From Pseudoalteromonas sp. N1230-9 (GTDB lineage: Bacteria; Pseudomonadota; Gammaproteobacteria; Enterobacterales; Alteromonadaceae): a DNA stretch of 64,000 nucleotides. Location: the NCBI RefSeq assembly GCF_032716425.1, contig NZ_CP090419.1, forward strand, positions 2,358,001 to 2,422,000, read 5' to 3'. Of the stretch, positions 36,016 through 43,219 are shown piece after piece. Under the pieces are notes generated by a model that saw nothing but the letters and a program-made list of their open reading frames with translations, was not told where the DNA came from and made no database searches. The position numbers and the translations under genes are program-made. Position 1 is the stretch's first letter, and each line of letters opens with the position of its first letter.

Positions 36016-36891
36016 TTAGCCATGATCATTGCCATATAATTTATCAAAATGAACATAGAGTATAGAGTTGATGTTCTCTACCCATTGGAGAATGTCCATT
36101 AAATACTTATCTGTAATACCTATATGGTTTAACCACAATTTATATGGGCGGTTGCAGAATATTAAAGTTGTTGTTAAAAAACGTATATCAGGTGGATGGT
36201 AAAATGGAAACGGATCAAACGTATTATCATCATTTCTGTATAAGCACCAATCGAGACTATCGTTCCAAGATGCATGAATAGACTCTGACATCATGCCGAA
36301 AGTTGATGTGTATAATTTCTCGTCTTCTACTTGTTTAAAAATTTCGAAGAAATTTTTCCCTTGGAGTTTCCAGCCATTCTTTTTCTGCTCTTTGAAAGAA
36401 TTCTCATCAAAGTTTTCTAATTCAAGCTTTTCTTCAACCGATTTAAGTAGCCTTTTACCTGCTTTTGTTTCAAAAAACACATCTCCGCTTTTCAATTCGC
36501 GTAGAATACGTAAACGACCTTTGTAAGAAATCTTTCTATAGTCTTCAATAACTTTAGAGTCTGATTTTATTAAATAACTAGCAGTAATAGCTGACTCAAC
36601 CAAAGGACGCTCTAGGATGCTTATTATTTCTGCATTATCTTTTTCATAGTAAGCGACTATTTCTTTAAGTAACTTCCAAACTTTAATTAATAAGCCAATA
36701 ATTGGTGCGTCATCTAGCGAGTATCCTGATGGATTTAATTCAACATTTCTTACTCTTGTTATACAGTCATATATTTCAGCCACATCTTTGTAAAATACAG
36801 CAGCAAAAATATTGAGTTTATCTAATGAGTAAATGTGCTCCTGAATATAATCATCCGTGTATTTTTCAATGATATTTTCTAATTCGTCCAA
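36016..36891 (-). CDS. DUF5677-like hypothetical protein (cassette gene)
   Basis: A 291-residue helical protein from TTG 36891. The region ILERPLVESAITASYLI (about residues 89-105) and the conserved-looking SESIHASWNDSLDW (about 211-224) resemble DUF5677 proteins, found on many mobile elements. It has no known activity. It precedes the 327-aa gene in the same direction with 32 bp between, and no full attC lies between them. Assignment is by eye and tentative. Confidence 0.6.
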   Translation of the reverse strand: MDELENIIEKYTDDYIQEHIYSLDKLNIFAAVFYKDVAEIYDCITRVRNVELNPSGYSLDDAPIIGLLIKVWKLLKEIVAYYEKDNAEIISILERPLVESAITASYLIKSDSKVIEDYRKISYKGRLRILRELKSGDVFFETKAGKRLLKSVEEKLELENFDENSFKEQKKNGWKLQGKNFFEIFKQVEDEKLYTSTFGMMSESIHASWNDSLDWCLYRNDDNTFDPFPFYHPPDIRFLTTTLIFCNRPYKLWLNHIGITDKYLMDILQWVENINSILYVHFDKLYGNDHG

Positions 36892-37263
36892 TTTGGCTCA
36901 ATCCTTGACAGTTACGGAGAATGCTAACATGTTTATAGCGAGCGAATCGCGCGTTTTTCTACCACGCTGTCGCTCACTTTTCTGAATGACATATCTTTAA
37001 CAAACTCGTTAACTTATTACCAGTATTATTAAAAATTACAATCGCTCGTTTTTATCTAAGAACAAAAATGCGCGATTTGGTCGTTTTCCTGACTATGCGA
37101 GCAACTTGATTACGTATGTATACAAATACAGGGGTTATTTAAAAGATAAATGTCCGGTTTTCGCTCTTTTGAGTCACTCGCCTAAACACGTTTTGGGGCA
37201 GAAACGAGCTAGGGTCGAACAGCCGCTTTCTCATTGACATTTAATATCAAAACTAGAATCCAC
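36892..37263. other. Border between the cassette module and tnsABC
   Basis: No gene is supported. ATGCTAACATG near 36920 resembles one outer box of a cassette site. The third copy of the module-border motif lies at about 37178-37222 (AACACGTTTTGGGGCAGAAA, then CGAGCTAGGGTCGAAC). The tnsABC terminator should be here, but no strong hairpin is evident. Confidence 0.4.
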
Positions 37264-38265
37264 TCACTTCCTCAACAACTGACTAATAGGCATCCCCTCA
37301 GTAAACTTGGTTGCTATAAACGGATCTTCATCTTGGGCGCTGTCAGGTTTATAGAGTGAATAGCGCTCAACTTCACTGGCTGTAATTTCTGCAACGGGCA
37401 AAGTAAATAGGTTTGGTACATCAGGAAAGAGTACTTCAAATGCTTTGACCAAATGCTTGGTTGTGAGAGTTTTCGCGTTATCCATTAATGCATAAAGTAC
37501 CGCATCATCTAAAAAGTATTTTAACGTTCTAAAACAGCCTTTTGAAAGTGAGAACAAAGCAAACACTGTTGCTTGCTCACTTAAATTTGGCTTTTCGGTG
37601 AATGGCATACGTTTGGCTAGGCCAATTATTAACTGTACAAAATGCTTTGGGTTTTCTGATAATTTAAAATAAGGCAGCTGCCTCCTTACTAATAAACGCG
37701 ATGACCACTGGGGTTCGTCTGCTATTTTTTCTACCCACGGCATACCTACCAAGACAATTGATACACCCGCTTCGTCGTTAATGTATTTTAAACGATTAGC
37801 AATCTCACGGCGCTTTATACCTTGGTTGTGCTCAATTAGCTCTTGAAACTCATCAATAATTATAAGCTCTGTACCACACGTTTTTAGGCATTTTATTAAT
37901 GATGTCGTTAAACGCGTACCGTTTACTCGCAGTTTACGCTCAGTGCTGCCTACTTGCCCTAAGTCTTTGAGAAGCTCGGCTAAAGTAGATTCTAGTGTCG
38001 GATTGCTAGGTATGCGACTGACTAATACAGGGTGATTCATCACTCCATTAATAAATTGCGGTAAATGACGTTCTTTATATTGTTTTATTAGTGCTGTTTT
38101 ACCTGTGCCTGTATCGCCATTTAAAAGCATGCAGGGCTTTTCACCCACTAATCCATTACCTAGTCTTAATCTGTCGAAGTCGTTAAATACAGTGGTTATT
38201 ATTGGGTATTCAATAAATACATCGCGAAATTCATTAAGCTTTTCTTTTTGTTTGTCGGTCAGCAT
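37264..38265 (-). CDS. tnsC: TnsC AAA+ transposition regulator
   Basis: A 333-residue AAA+ ATPase with Walker A LNGDTGTGKTALIK (about residues 48-61) and Walker B ELIIIDEFQELI (about 134-145). A sensor region with VSIVLVGMPWVEK follows. TnsC forms a filament or ring on DNA at the site marked by TniQ-Cascade and calls in TnsAB. It is shorter than canonical TnsC of Tn7 (about 555 aa) and matches the I-F3 size class. ATG 38265 begins 2 bp from the tnsB stop, so tnsA-tnsB-tnsC form one operon. Confidence 0.95.
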   Translation of the reverse strand: MLTDKQKEKLNEFRDVFIEYPIITTVFNDFDRLRLGNGLVGEKPCMLLNGDTGTGKTALIKQYKERHLPQFINGVMNHPVLVSRIPSNPTLESTLAELLKDLGQVGSTERKLRVNGTRLTTSLIKCLKTCGTELIIIDEFQELIEHNQGIKRREIANRLKYINDEAGVSIVLVGMPWVEKIADEPQWSSRLLVRRQLPYFKLSENPKHFVQLIIGLAKRMPFTEKPNLSEQATVFALFSLSKGCFRTLKYFLDDAVLYALMDNAKTLTTKHLVKAFEVLFPDVPNLFTLPVAEITASEVERYSLYKPDSAQDEDPFIATKFTEGMPISQLLRK

Positions 38266-38267
38266 AA

Positions 38268-40088
38268 TTAAAATCCATCAAGGTCTGAGATAAAGTCATC
38301 CCAGCTGTCAGTTGCTTGCTCTGTAGGTGTAATCTTTTTGGGTTCTACTGGCTCGCTCTGAGCAATTGATTTCTGCGATTCACTATTTACATTTTGATGC
38401 TTAGCTAACGCTTTACCCCCTTTTACTTTTGAGTGTTTTGGTCCAGCCTTTAACTCTGCAATTTCTTCTTGTATTTTATTATGAATAAACATACGGGCTT
38501 TTGCTAAGCCAACATTATCAATAGAGCTCGAAATAAAGTCGCGATGAATACGTATATTTATTTTATGTTGATGCAAACTCAGGCCTTGAGTATAGCCTTG
38601 ATCTTTACATGGCACTTTGATGTAGTGTTCTAATTTATCAAGGTAAACGTATATATAAGAGATATCATCAGGGTTTAATTTAATTAAAACTTCTTGAGAT
38701 ACCTTGTGGCTAAATTGCTTTCTATAGTTGGCAAGTTCAGTACTGTCGTAGTCTAAATTCTCTAACTGTATTCCACCTTTACTTAGTTTGCGTTGATATG
38801 AAAAACTTAGTACAACATCTAAGTGCTGAATATCATTATTACTAAGCACTGTTGGTGGTAACGTTTTAAAGCCTTGCTCCCACAACTGACTCGGTACGTA
38901 ATTAAAGCGGCTGTCAGCATCTTGATGGTAAACGTCTACTACCCATTTATGAAATAACTTCATAAAGGTTGTAAAACGCATGATTGCATCTTTTTTAGGG
39001 TTGTATTCATGTTTTTGTAAAATATTAGAAAAAGTTTTACCTGGAATCGGATCTAATAACTCAGTGTTAATAGTGCCAAACATACGTTCTACAAAAGGTT
39101 TAAGCCAAGGTTTTTTTGTTGGATTGTATTGAATGTTTACTCCAATTTCGCAAACGGCAAGCTCAAGATTGTTACCCCAAAACTCTCTTCCATTATCAGT
39201 AACGAGTGTTTCAATTTTACCAGCACACTTCCATTCATTTACCGTATCAGGGTATAATTTTGCCACTTCACTTTTAGGTTTCATGGCATTCATCATAGCT
39301 CGCCTTACTGCTTCATAGCTGGGTTCGCTGAAACTAAAGTAGTAGCCAACAATACAATGACTATACACATCTACTAACATAGTGAGTGTTGGTCGGCCAA
39401 GTGGGATATGTAGCTCATCATCTAATAAAATAAGATCGAGCGGTGTATGATCAATCTCAACTTTTTCGAGTACTCTGGTAGGCCGTCTGTGCCCTTCTAC
39501 TTTATTAAAAGCAATATCAGCAAGGCGCTTACCATAACGAGCAACCATCACATCGTACTGCGGTAAGTTATCTATTCTATTTTTAAAAGCTTTGTATGTT
39601 AAAGGCTTTAAATCACAGCCAACAACACTGTCGTTTTCAATAATAACTAAGTCCTTATAGAACTTGTAAGCCGAAGCCACTGATGGTTTTTCTTTTACTA
39701 AGTAACGCTCAAGTGCTTTTTCAAAAAACTTATCGGTGGCTGTATTGCGTTCCCTGTTACCTTTTTTTTGATGGTTTGGTATTAGCGACATAATATTTTT
39801 ATCCGCATTAATGTAAGCGCTATACCAACGTGCTGCAGTTCTCCAACTGGGCTTTTTTTCTCCCTCAACTTCAGGCATTTCTTTCAATAAAGTCTCAAGA
39901 TTTTTTTGTGTCCAACCACCTTGAATATTAGTCTCAAGCCATTGAATATATTTATACTTAGCAAAAGTAGCTATTTTTATTTTTTCAGGAAAAGCTTGTA
40001 GATCTTTAGCGTATTTTGGAGGTAGTTTGATCTCTACTTTTGGCAATGGCTGGTTAAATTCATCATCAAACAGCCCATCATTAAACAT
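38268..40088 (-). CDS. tnsB: TnsB DDE transposase
   Basis: A 606-residue rve-type transposase. The catalytic triad is visible as TMLVDVYSHCIVGYYF (first Asp, about residue 236), LVTDNGREFWG (second Asp) and KPFVERMFGTINTELL (Glu). The N-terminus holds HTH-type domains for the end repeats. It binds the TnsB-like sites at both ends and makes the 3' strand cuts and joins. The ATG at 40088 overlaps the end of tnsA by 8 bp. The C-terminal 60 residues are Lys/Ser/Gln-rich and probably contact TnsC. Confidence 0.96.
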   Translation of the reverse strand: MFNDGLFDDEFNQPLPKVEIKLPPKYAKDLQAFPEKIKIATFAKYKYIQWLETNIQGGWTQKNLETLLKEMPEVEGEKKPSWRTAARWYSAYINADKNIMSLIPNHQKKGNRERNTATDKFFEKALERYLVKEKPSVASAYKFYKDLVIIENDSVVGCDLKPLTYKAFKNRIDNLPQYDVMVARYGKRLADIAFNKVEGHRRPTRVLEKVEIDHTPLDLILLDDELHIPLGRPTLTMLVDVYSHCIVGYYFSFSEPSYEAVRRAMMNAMKPKSEVAKLYPDTVNEWKCAGKIETLVTDNGREFWGNNLELAVCEIGVNIQYNPTKKPWLKPFVERMFGTINTELLDPIPGKTFSNILQKHEYNPKKDAIMRFTTFMKLFHKWVVDVYHQDADSRFNYVPSQLWEQGFKTLPPTVLSNNDIQHLDVVLSFSYQRKLSKGGIQLENLDYDSTELANYRKQFSHKVSQEVLIKLNPDDISYIYVYLDKLEHYIKVPCKDQGYTQGLSLHQHKINIRIHRDFISSSIDNVGLAKARMFIHNKIQEEIAELKAGPKHSKVKGGKALAKHQNVNSESQKSIAQSEPVEPKKITPTEQATDSWDDFISDLDGF

Positions 40089-40710
40089 TGTTAGACCAAA
40101 TTGCTGTTTCTATTGAAATTTCATTTGTAGTTATGTCAGCAAATAACTGACCTAAAGATAATAAGCGTAGCACTGTAGCAAGCAGCTCACCGGCAGTTAC
40201 TTTTAACAAGCTGACTAACTGACCCACCTTAACAGACTCGTATTGCTGAACAAGTTCTAACACCGATACTTGCAACTCTGTTAAGGACTGAAAACCAGAA
40301 TAACGATGCAAAAGTTTTAAGTTATTGAGTGTTGGGTATACACGGATTTGCTTATCAGTAACCAGTATTAAATCGCGCCCACACTGCTTAGCGACAGCTT
40401 GTTTTTCAAAAAAACGTGCACGAAAGTCTTCGTCTGCAATTTTGCTTTGCGGTTTTACTTCTATAAATTTTTGCGTGCCGTCTGTGTGGGTAAGTAAGAA
40501 GTCAGGCGTGTATGGGCAAATACGGTTATTAAACTCATATTCGTAGCCTAGTGGTTGTGCTTCAAATGCGGCTATTGATGGTGAAAATTCAAAATGGAAA
40601 CACGCATCAAATTCTAAAGAGGATTGAACTAAACAGGTCGATTTATTTTTTTGACTAGCAAATTTATGATTATGATTAATCGGAGAGTTTTTGATTTTTT
40701 TTTCGTACAT
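40081..40710 (-). CDS. tnsA: TnsA endonuclease
   Basis: A 209-residue restriction-endonuclease-like protein. Catalytic residues are visible as SSLEFDACFHFEFS (Glu), CPYTPDFLL (Asp) and FIEVKP (Glu-x-Lys). It makes the 5' strand cuts so that the element moves by cut-and-paste. I choose ATG 40710, with AGGTGG 9 bp upstream, over a TTG at 40719 that would sit on the ribosome site. It is the gene nearest the ffs-proximal end and is transcribed away from it. Confidence 0.95.
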   Translation of the reverse strand: MYEKKIKNSPINHNHKFASQKNKSTCLVQSSLEFDACFHFEFSPSIAAFEAQPLGYEYEFNNRICPYTPDFLLTHTDGTQKFIEVKPQSKIADEDFRARFFEKQAVAKQCGRDLILVTDKQIRVYPTLNNLKLLHRYSGFQSLTELQVSVLELVQQYESVKVGQLVSLLKVTAGELLATVLRLLSLGQLFADITTNEISIETAIWSNNV

Positions 40711-40725
40711 GCGAGTCAACCACCT

Positions 40726-40818
40726 AACCGTTTGGTTAAATAATAGACTATGCCATCATATACTTCCAATTTATGCCATCTTTTAGTACAAATATGTCAA
40801 TTTATACTTCAAACGACA
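40726..40818. repeat. CAST right end with TnsB-binding-like sites
   Basis: The terminus is ACTTCAAACGACA at 40818. Three blocks with the inverted pattern TATGNCAT/A...ACTTC are seen: about 40741-40769 (ACTATGCCATCATATACTTC), about 40771-40790 (TTTATGCCATCTTTTAGTAC) and 40793-40814 (TATGTCAATTTATACTTC). They are packed closer together than at the left end, as usual for right ends of Tn7-like elements. The tnsA promoter must lie within this region. Confidence 0.85.
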
Positions 40819-40837
40819 CCCAAGAAGAATTTGGGTG
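40817..40837 (-). terminator. Hairpin 3' of ffs, rebuilt at the transposon junction
   Basis: Minus strand: CACCCAA, loop ATTCTTC, TTGGGTG. The last two bases of the 3' arm (TG) belong to the transposon terminus, so the insertion leaves a 7-bp stem. Confidence 0.6.
40819..40823. repeat. Target-site duplication, right copy (CCCAA)
   Basis: CCCAA abuts the ACA terminus at 40818 and matches 8384-8388. It lies in the distal arm of the hairpin just downstream of ffs. Confidence 0.92.
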
Positions 40838-40947
40838 GCAGTCTTACCAGCCACATCTCGGCACACACGTCACACGCTGTGGCTGCTCCCTTCCGGGCCT
40901 GACCAGGTTCACCTGCTAGTGTTGCGAGAGGACCAATAAGACTACCA
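40837..40947 (-). ncRNA. ffs: 4.5S RNA, signal recognition particle RNA
   Basis: On the minus strand the RNA starts near GGTAGTCTTATTGGTCC and contains the universal SRP loop region CAGGCCCGGAAGGGAGCAGC, ending with GGCTGGTAAGACTGCC. The 5' GGTAGTCTTA pairs with the 3' TAAGACTGCC through one G-U pair, closing the long hairpin. It binds Ffh and guides membrane proteins to FtsY. It is also the attachment site of the CAST: the guide matches 40869-40900, the most conserved part of the gene. Ends are placed by pairing and may be off by a few bases. Confidence 0.95.
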
Positions 40948-40974
40948 TTGAGGGCCTTGTTTGGCGCGGGAGGG

Positions 40975-41003
40975 ATTATCTCTAGTTTTAACCTGTTATT
41001 CAA
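40975..41003 (-). promoter_or_regulatory. ffs promoter
   Basis: Minus strand: -35 TTGAAT (40998-41003), 17-bp spacer, -10 GATAAT (40975-40980), then a GC-rich discriminator CCCTCCCGCG. Such a discriminator is typical of growth-rate-controlled stable-RNA promoters. Transcription should begin about 20 bp before the mature 5' end. Confidence 0.8.
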
Positions 41004-41021
41004 GGGGTATTCGAAAAAGAA

Positions 41022-41054
41022 AGTGCGATTGCATACTTGCTGTACAATCGCACT
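41022..41054 (-). terminator. Terminator of the DUF3014 gene
   Basis: A perfect 10-bp stem, AGTGCGATTG and its complement, with a 13-base loop. It is followed on the minus strand by TTTCTTTTT. It separates the gene from the ffs promoter. Confidence 0.8.
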
Positions 41055-41074
41055 GTATTTAATGGTTTAAAAGC

Positions 41075-41941
41075 TTACTTTTCTAGTTCAGCTTTTATGT
41101 TACGTAATGCCGCTTTCACTTTTTTCATATTTTCAGGGCCCATACGCAAAAGCTGCTTTTGCGCTTGTGGAAGGTTTTCCCACTCTGAATAAGCATATTG
41201 ATAAGTCACTGAGTTGCGCACTAATGGCATGTCACCTTTTGGTTCTGGCGTATCAAGTAGAACGTCAATCGCTTCTTCAAGAGTTTGATTAAAGGCATCG
41301 CCTTCGTAGCCAATCTCAGCATATGCTTCGTTTATCAGTGGTTTATATTCATCATAAATGCGAATAGCCTGCGCAGCACTTAAACTAGTAAATAGTTTTA
41401 CATAAGGGGTGTAGCGCTCATAACTGTTCGGATCAATCGTTAAAATATCACCTTCAATAACTTTAAATGACTCTTTTGGACGTTCAACAGGTGCATGGCT
41501 AGCTGCTACTTTGCCTTTTGCAATGTTATCTACATACACTACACCGCGACGAATAAGGTCATCGGTCACCATTAAACTCATAACCTGATCGCTCAGTACT
41601 TCGTCCATGCGAGCAACAACCACCTCATCGCTTTCGTTTAATGTAGGTAATGGTTCTACCTCTGGCACTGGCTCTTCTTCACGTGCTACAGGCTGCTCAA
41701 CAACAACGGGCTCTGGTTCTGCAACTGGTTCGGGTTCAGGCTCTGGTTCGGGCTCTTGAAACTCCGCCATAGGTACTTCTTCAGTTACAATATCCTCTAC
41801 GGTTTGCGTCGGCTTATCGTCTGGTTGGAGTAAAATATACGCTGCAACACAGGCAACAATAATTAAAATAACAACACCAAATATAAGGTTGTTATTAACT
41901 GGACGCTTTTGTACTTCGGTCTCTGACGAATGCTCTGACAT
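41075..41941 (-). CDS. DUF3014 membrane-anchored protein
   Basis: A 288-residue protein. ATG 41941 is chosen because AGGAG lies 7 bp upstream; a TTG further upstream is less likely. One membrane helix (about residues 18-39) follows a short cytoplasmic tail. Next comes a low-complexity stretch of Glu-Pro repeats (about 60-85), then the DUF3014 domain to the end. The Pro/Glu region probably spans the periplasm. Function unknown. It lies between ffs and the divergent patatin gene. Confidence 0.82.
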   Translation of the reverse strand: MSEHSSETEVQKRPVNNNLIFGVVILIIVACVAAYILLQPDDKPTQTVEDIVTEEVPMAEFQEPEPEPEPEPVAEPEPVVVEQPVAREEEPVPEVEPLPTLNESDEVVVARMDEVLSDQVMSLMVTDDLIRRGVVYVDNIAKGKVAASHAPVERPKESFKVIEGDILTIDPNSYERYTPYVKLFTSLSAAQAIRIYDEYKPLINEAYAEIGYEGDAFNQTLEEAIDVLLDTPEPKGDMPLVRNSVTYQYAYSEWENLPQAQKQLLRMGPENMKKVKAALRNIKAELEK

Positions 41942-42073
41942 ACAGACTCCTTTAAAAAACAGACATAAAACTCGACAAAATAACGTGAGCAATTAGGTAA
42001 ACTTTGCTTCTTCTAGCTTAAAGACTTACAGTTGATAAATAAAGTAAAGACGCACAACAATTTAAATGCAACT

Positions 42074-43219
42074 ATGAGCAGTAAGTTAAAAAAAACACAG
42101 CACTCTAAAATCGCCTTATTATTAACAGGTGGTGGCGCGCGTGCCGCTTATCAAGTCGGCGTGTTGAAAGCAATAACACAAAGTATGCCTCGCACTGCCC
42201 CATTACCTTTTACTATTATTAATGGGACATCAGCGGGGGCAATTAATTCCGCCGCACTTGCATGCTATGCGTCGTGCGCCCATTTGGCGAGTAAAAAGCT
42301 GGAATGGGTCTGGAAAAACTTTTCCACCTCTCAAGTGTACAAAAGTGATTTTTTAAGCGTGTTTTTACATCTAACACGTAATATTTTAACGAGTTTCCAG
42401 TCTGAACACATTAATCATCCACCAGCAAGCTTGCTAAATAATAAACCGCTGAGAAAACTTCTTAACGAAATTTTAGACTTATCACGCATAGAACGTAACT
42501 TACATAAAAACTACCTTGATGCTGTGTCTATTACTGCGTCAAGTTACACAACCGGTGATTCTGTCGCTTTTTTTCAATCACTTACGCAAAAACCATGGCA
42601 ACGGGCGAAACGTGAAGGTCAAGCAACGCGTATTAATGTAGAACATTTAATGGCATCAAGTGCTATTCCTATGGTGTTTCCAAGTGTTAATGTACATAAC
42701 CATTATTTTGGCGATGGTTCTATACATCAGTTGTCACCACTGAGCCCTTCTGTGCATTTAGGCGCTGAAAAAATCTTTATTATTGGTGTTGATGAACCCA
42801 AAGAAATGCACCCACCTGGGTATCAACCCCATTACCCTGGGCTTTCAAATATTGCAGGTCACCTGCTTGATAGTGTTTTTACCGACACGCTGCAATCTGA
42901 TTTAGAACGATTAGAACGCATAAACAGAACACTTGGTTTGTTACCTGCGCGTGACAAACATCAAGAACTTAAACAGATTGATACCTGTATCATTAATCCC
43001 TCACAAAATTTTAATATGATTGCAGCACAATTTTATGACGATATGCCAATCGCGATTAAAGTGCTACTGCGTATGATAGGTGTAAAAAAACGCTCACAAT
43101 CGAGTTTAACCAGTTACTTACTGTTCGAAAAACGCTATACCCAAAAGCTGATTGAAATAGGTTACCAAGACGGGCTCAATAAACTGCCCGAAATTCGTAA
43201 ATTCTTAGAGCTTGACTAA
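42074..43219 (+). CDS. Patatin-like phospholipase
   Basis: A protein of about 381 residues. The oxyanion loop LLTGGGARAAYQVGVL (about residues 16-31), nucleophile elbow GTSAGAINS (about 49-57) and FGDGSI with the catalytic Asp show an intact Ser-Asp patatin lipase. The C-terminal third (SNIAGHLLDSVFTDTLQSD) matches the bacterial DUF3336/patatin group. It probably hydrolyses membrane phospholipids. The start is uncertain: ATG 42074 has no good SD, and TTG 42032 is the alternative. It ends 1 bp before the convergent antiporter stop. Confidence 0.88.
   Translation: MSSKLKKTQHSKIALLLTGGGARAAYQVGVLKAITQSMPRTAPLPFTIINGTSAGAINSAALACYASCAHLASKKLEWVWKNFSTSQVYKSDFLSVFLHLTRNILTSFQSEHINHPPASLLNNKPLRKLLNEILDLSRIERNLHKNYLDAVSITASSYTTGDSVAFFQSLTQKPWQRAKREGQATRINVEHLMASSAIPMVFPSVNVHNHYFGDGSIHQLSPLSPSVHLGAEKIFIIGVDEPKEMHPPGYQPHYPGLSNIAGHLLDSVFTDTLQSDLERLERINRTLGLLPARDKHQELKQIDTCIINPSQNFNMIAAQFYDDMPIAIKVLLRMIGVKKRSQSSLTSYLLFEKRYTQKLIEIGYQDGLNKLPEIRKFLELD

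Larger units (their letters stand above)
8389..40818. mobile_element. Type I-F3 CRISPR-associated Tn7-like transposon (CAST), complete
   Basis: This 32,430-bp element runs from TGT at 8389 to ACA at 40818 and is flanked by the perfect duplication CCCAA. It carries tnsA-tnsB-tnsC at the ffs-proximal end and, elsewhere, tniQ-cas8/5f-cas7f-cas6f with a short CRISPR array. It lacks cas1, cas2 and cas3. Insertion downstream of ffs, with a guide matching ffs, places it in the I-F3 branch described at the ffs and rsmJ sites (I-F3b in the published classification, from memory). All transposition genes appear intact and both ends are present, so the element could be active. The other genes are cargo: a candidate defence trio, a methyltransferase with an OLD-like nuclease, a signalling operon and integron-type cassettes. 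Confidence 0.96.

Noticed and set aside
37264..40710. A second targeting protein (TnsD or another TniQ) or TnsE near tnsABC
   Set aside because: No such gene is seen anywhere between the termini; the genes next to tnsC are cassettes.
40809..41003. A 64-codon frame on the minus strand over the ffs region
   Set aside because: It covers the 4.5S RNA and its promoter and has no ribosome site; the RNA explains the sequence.
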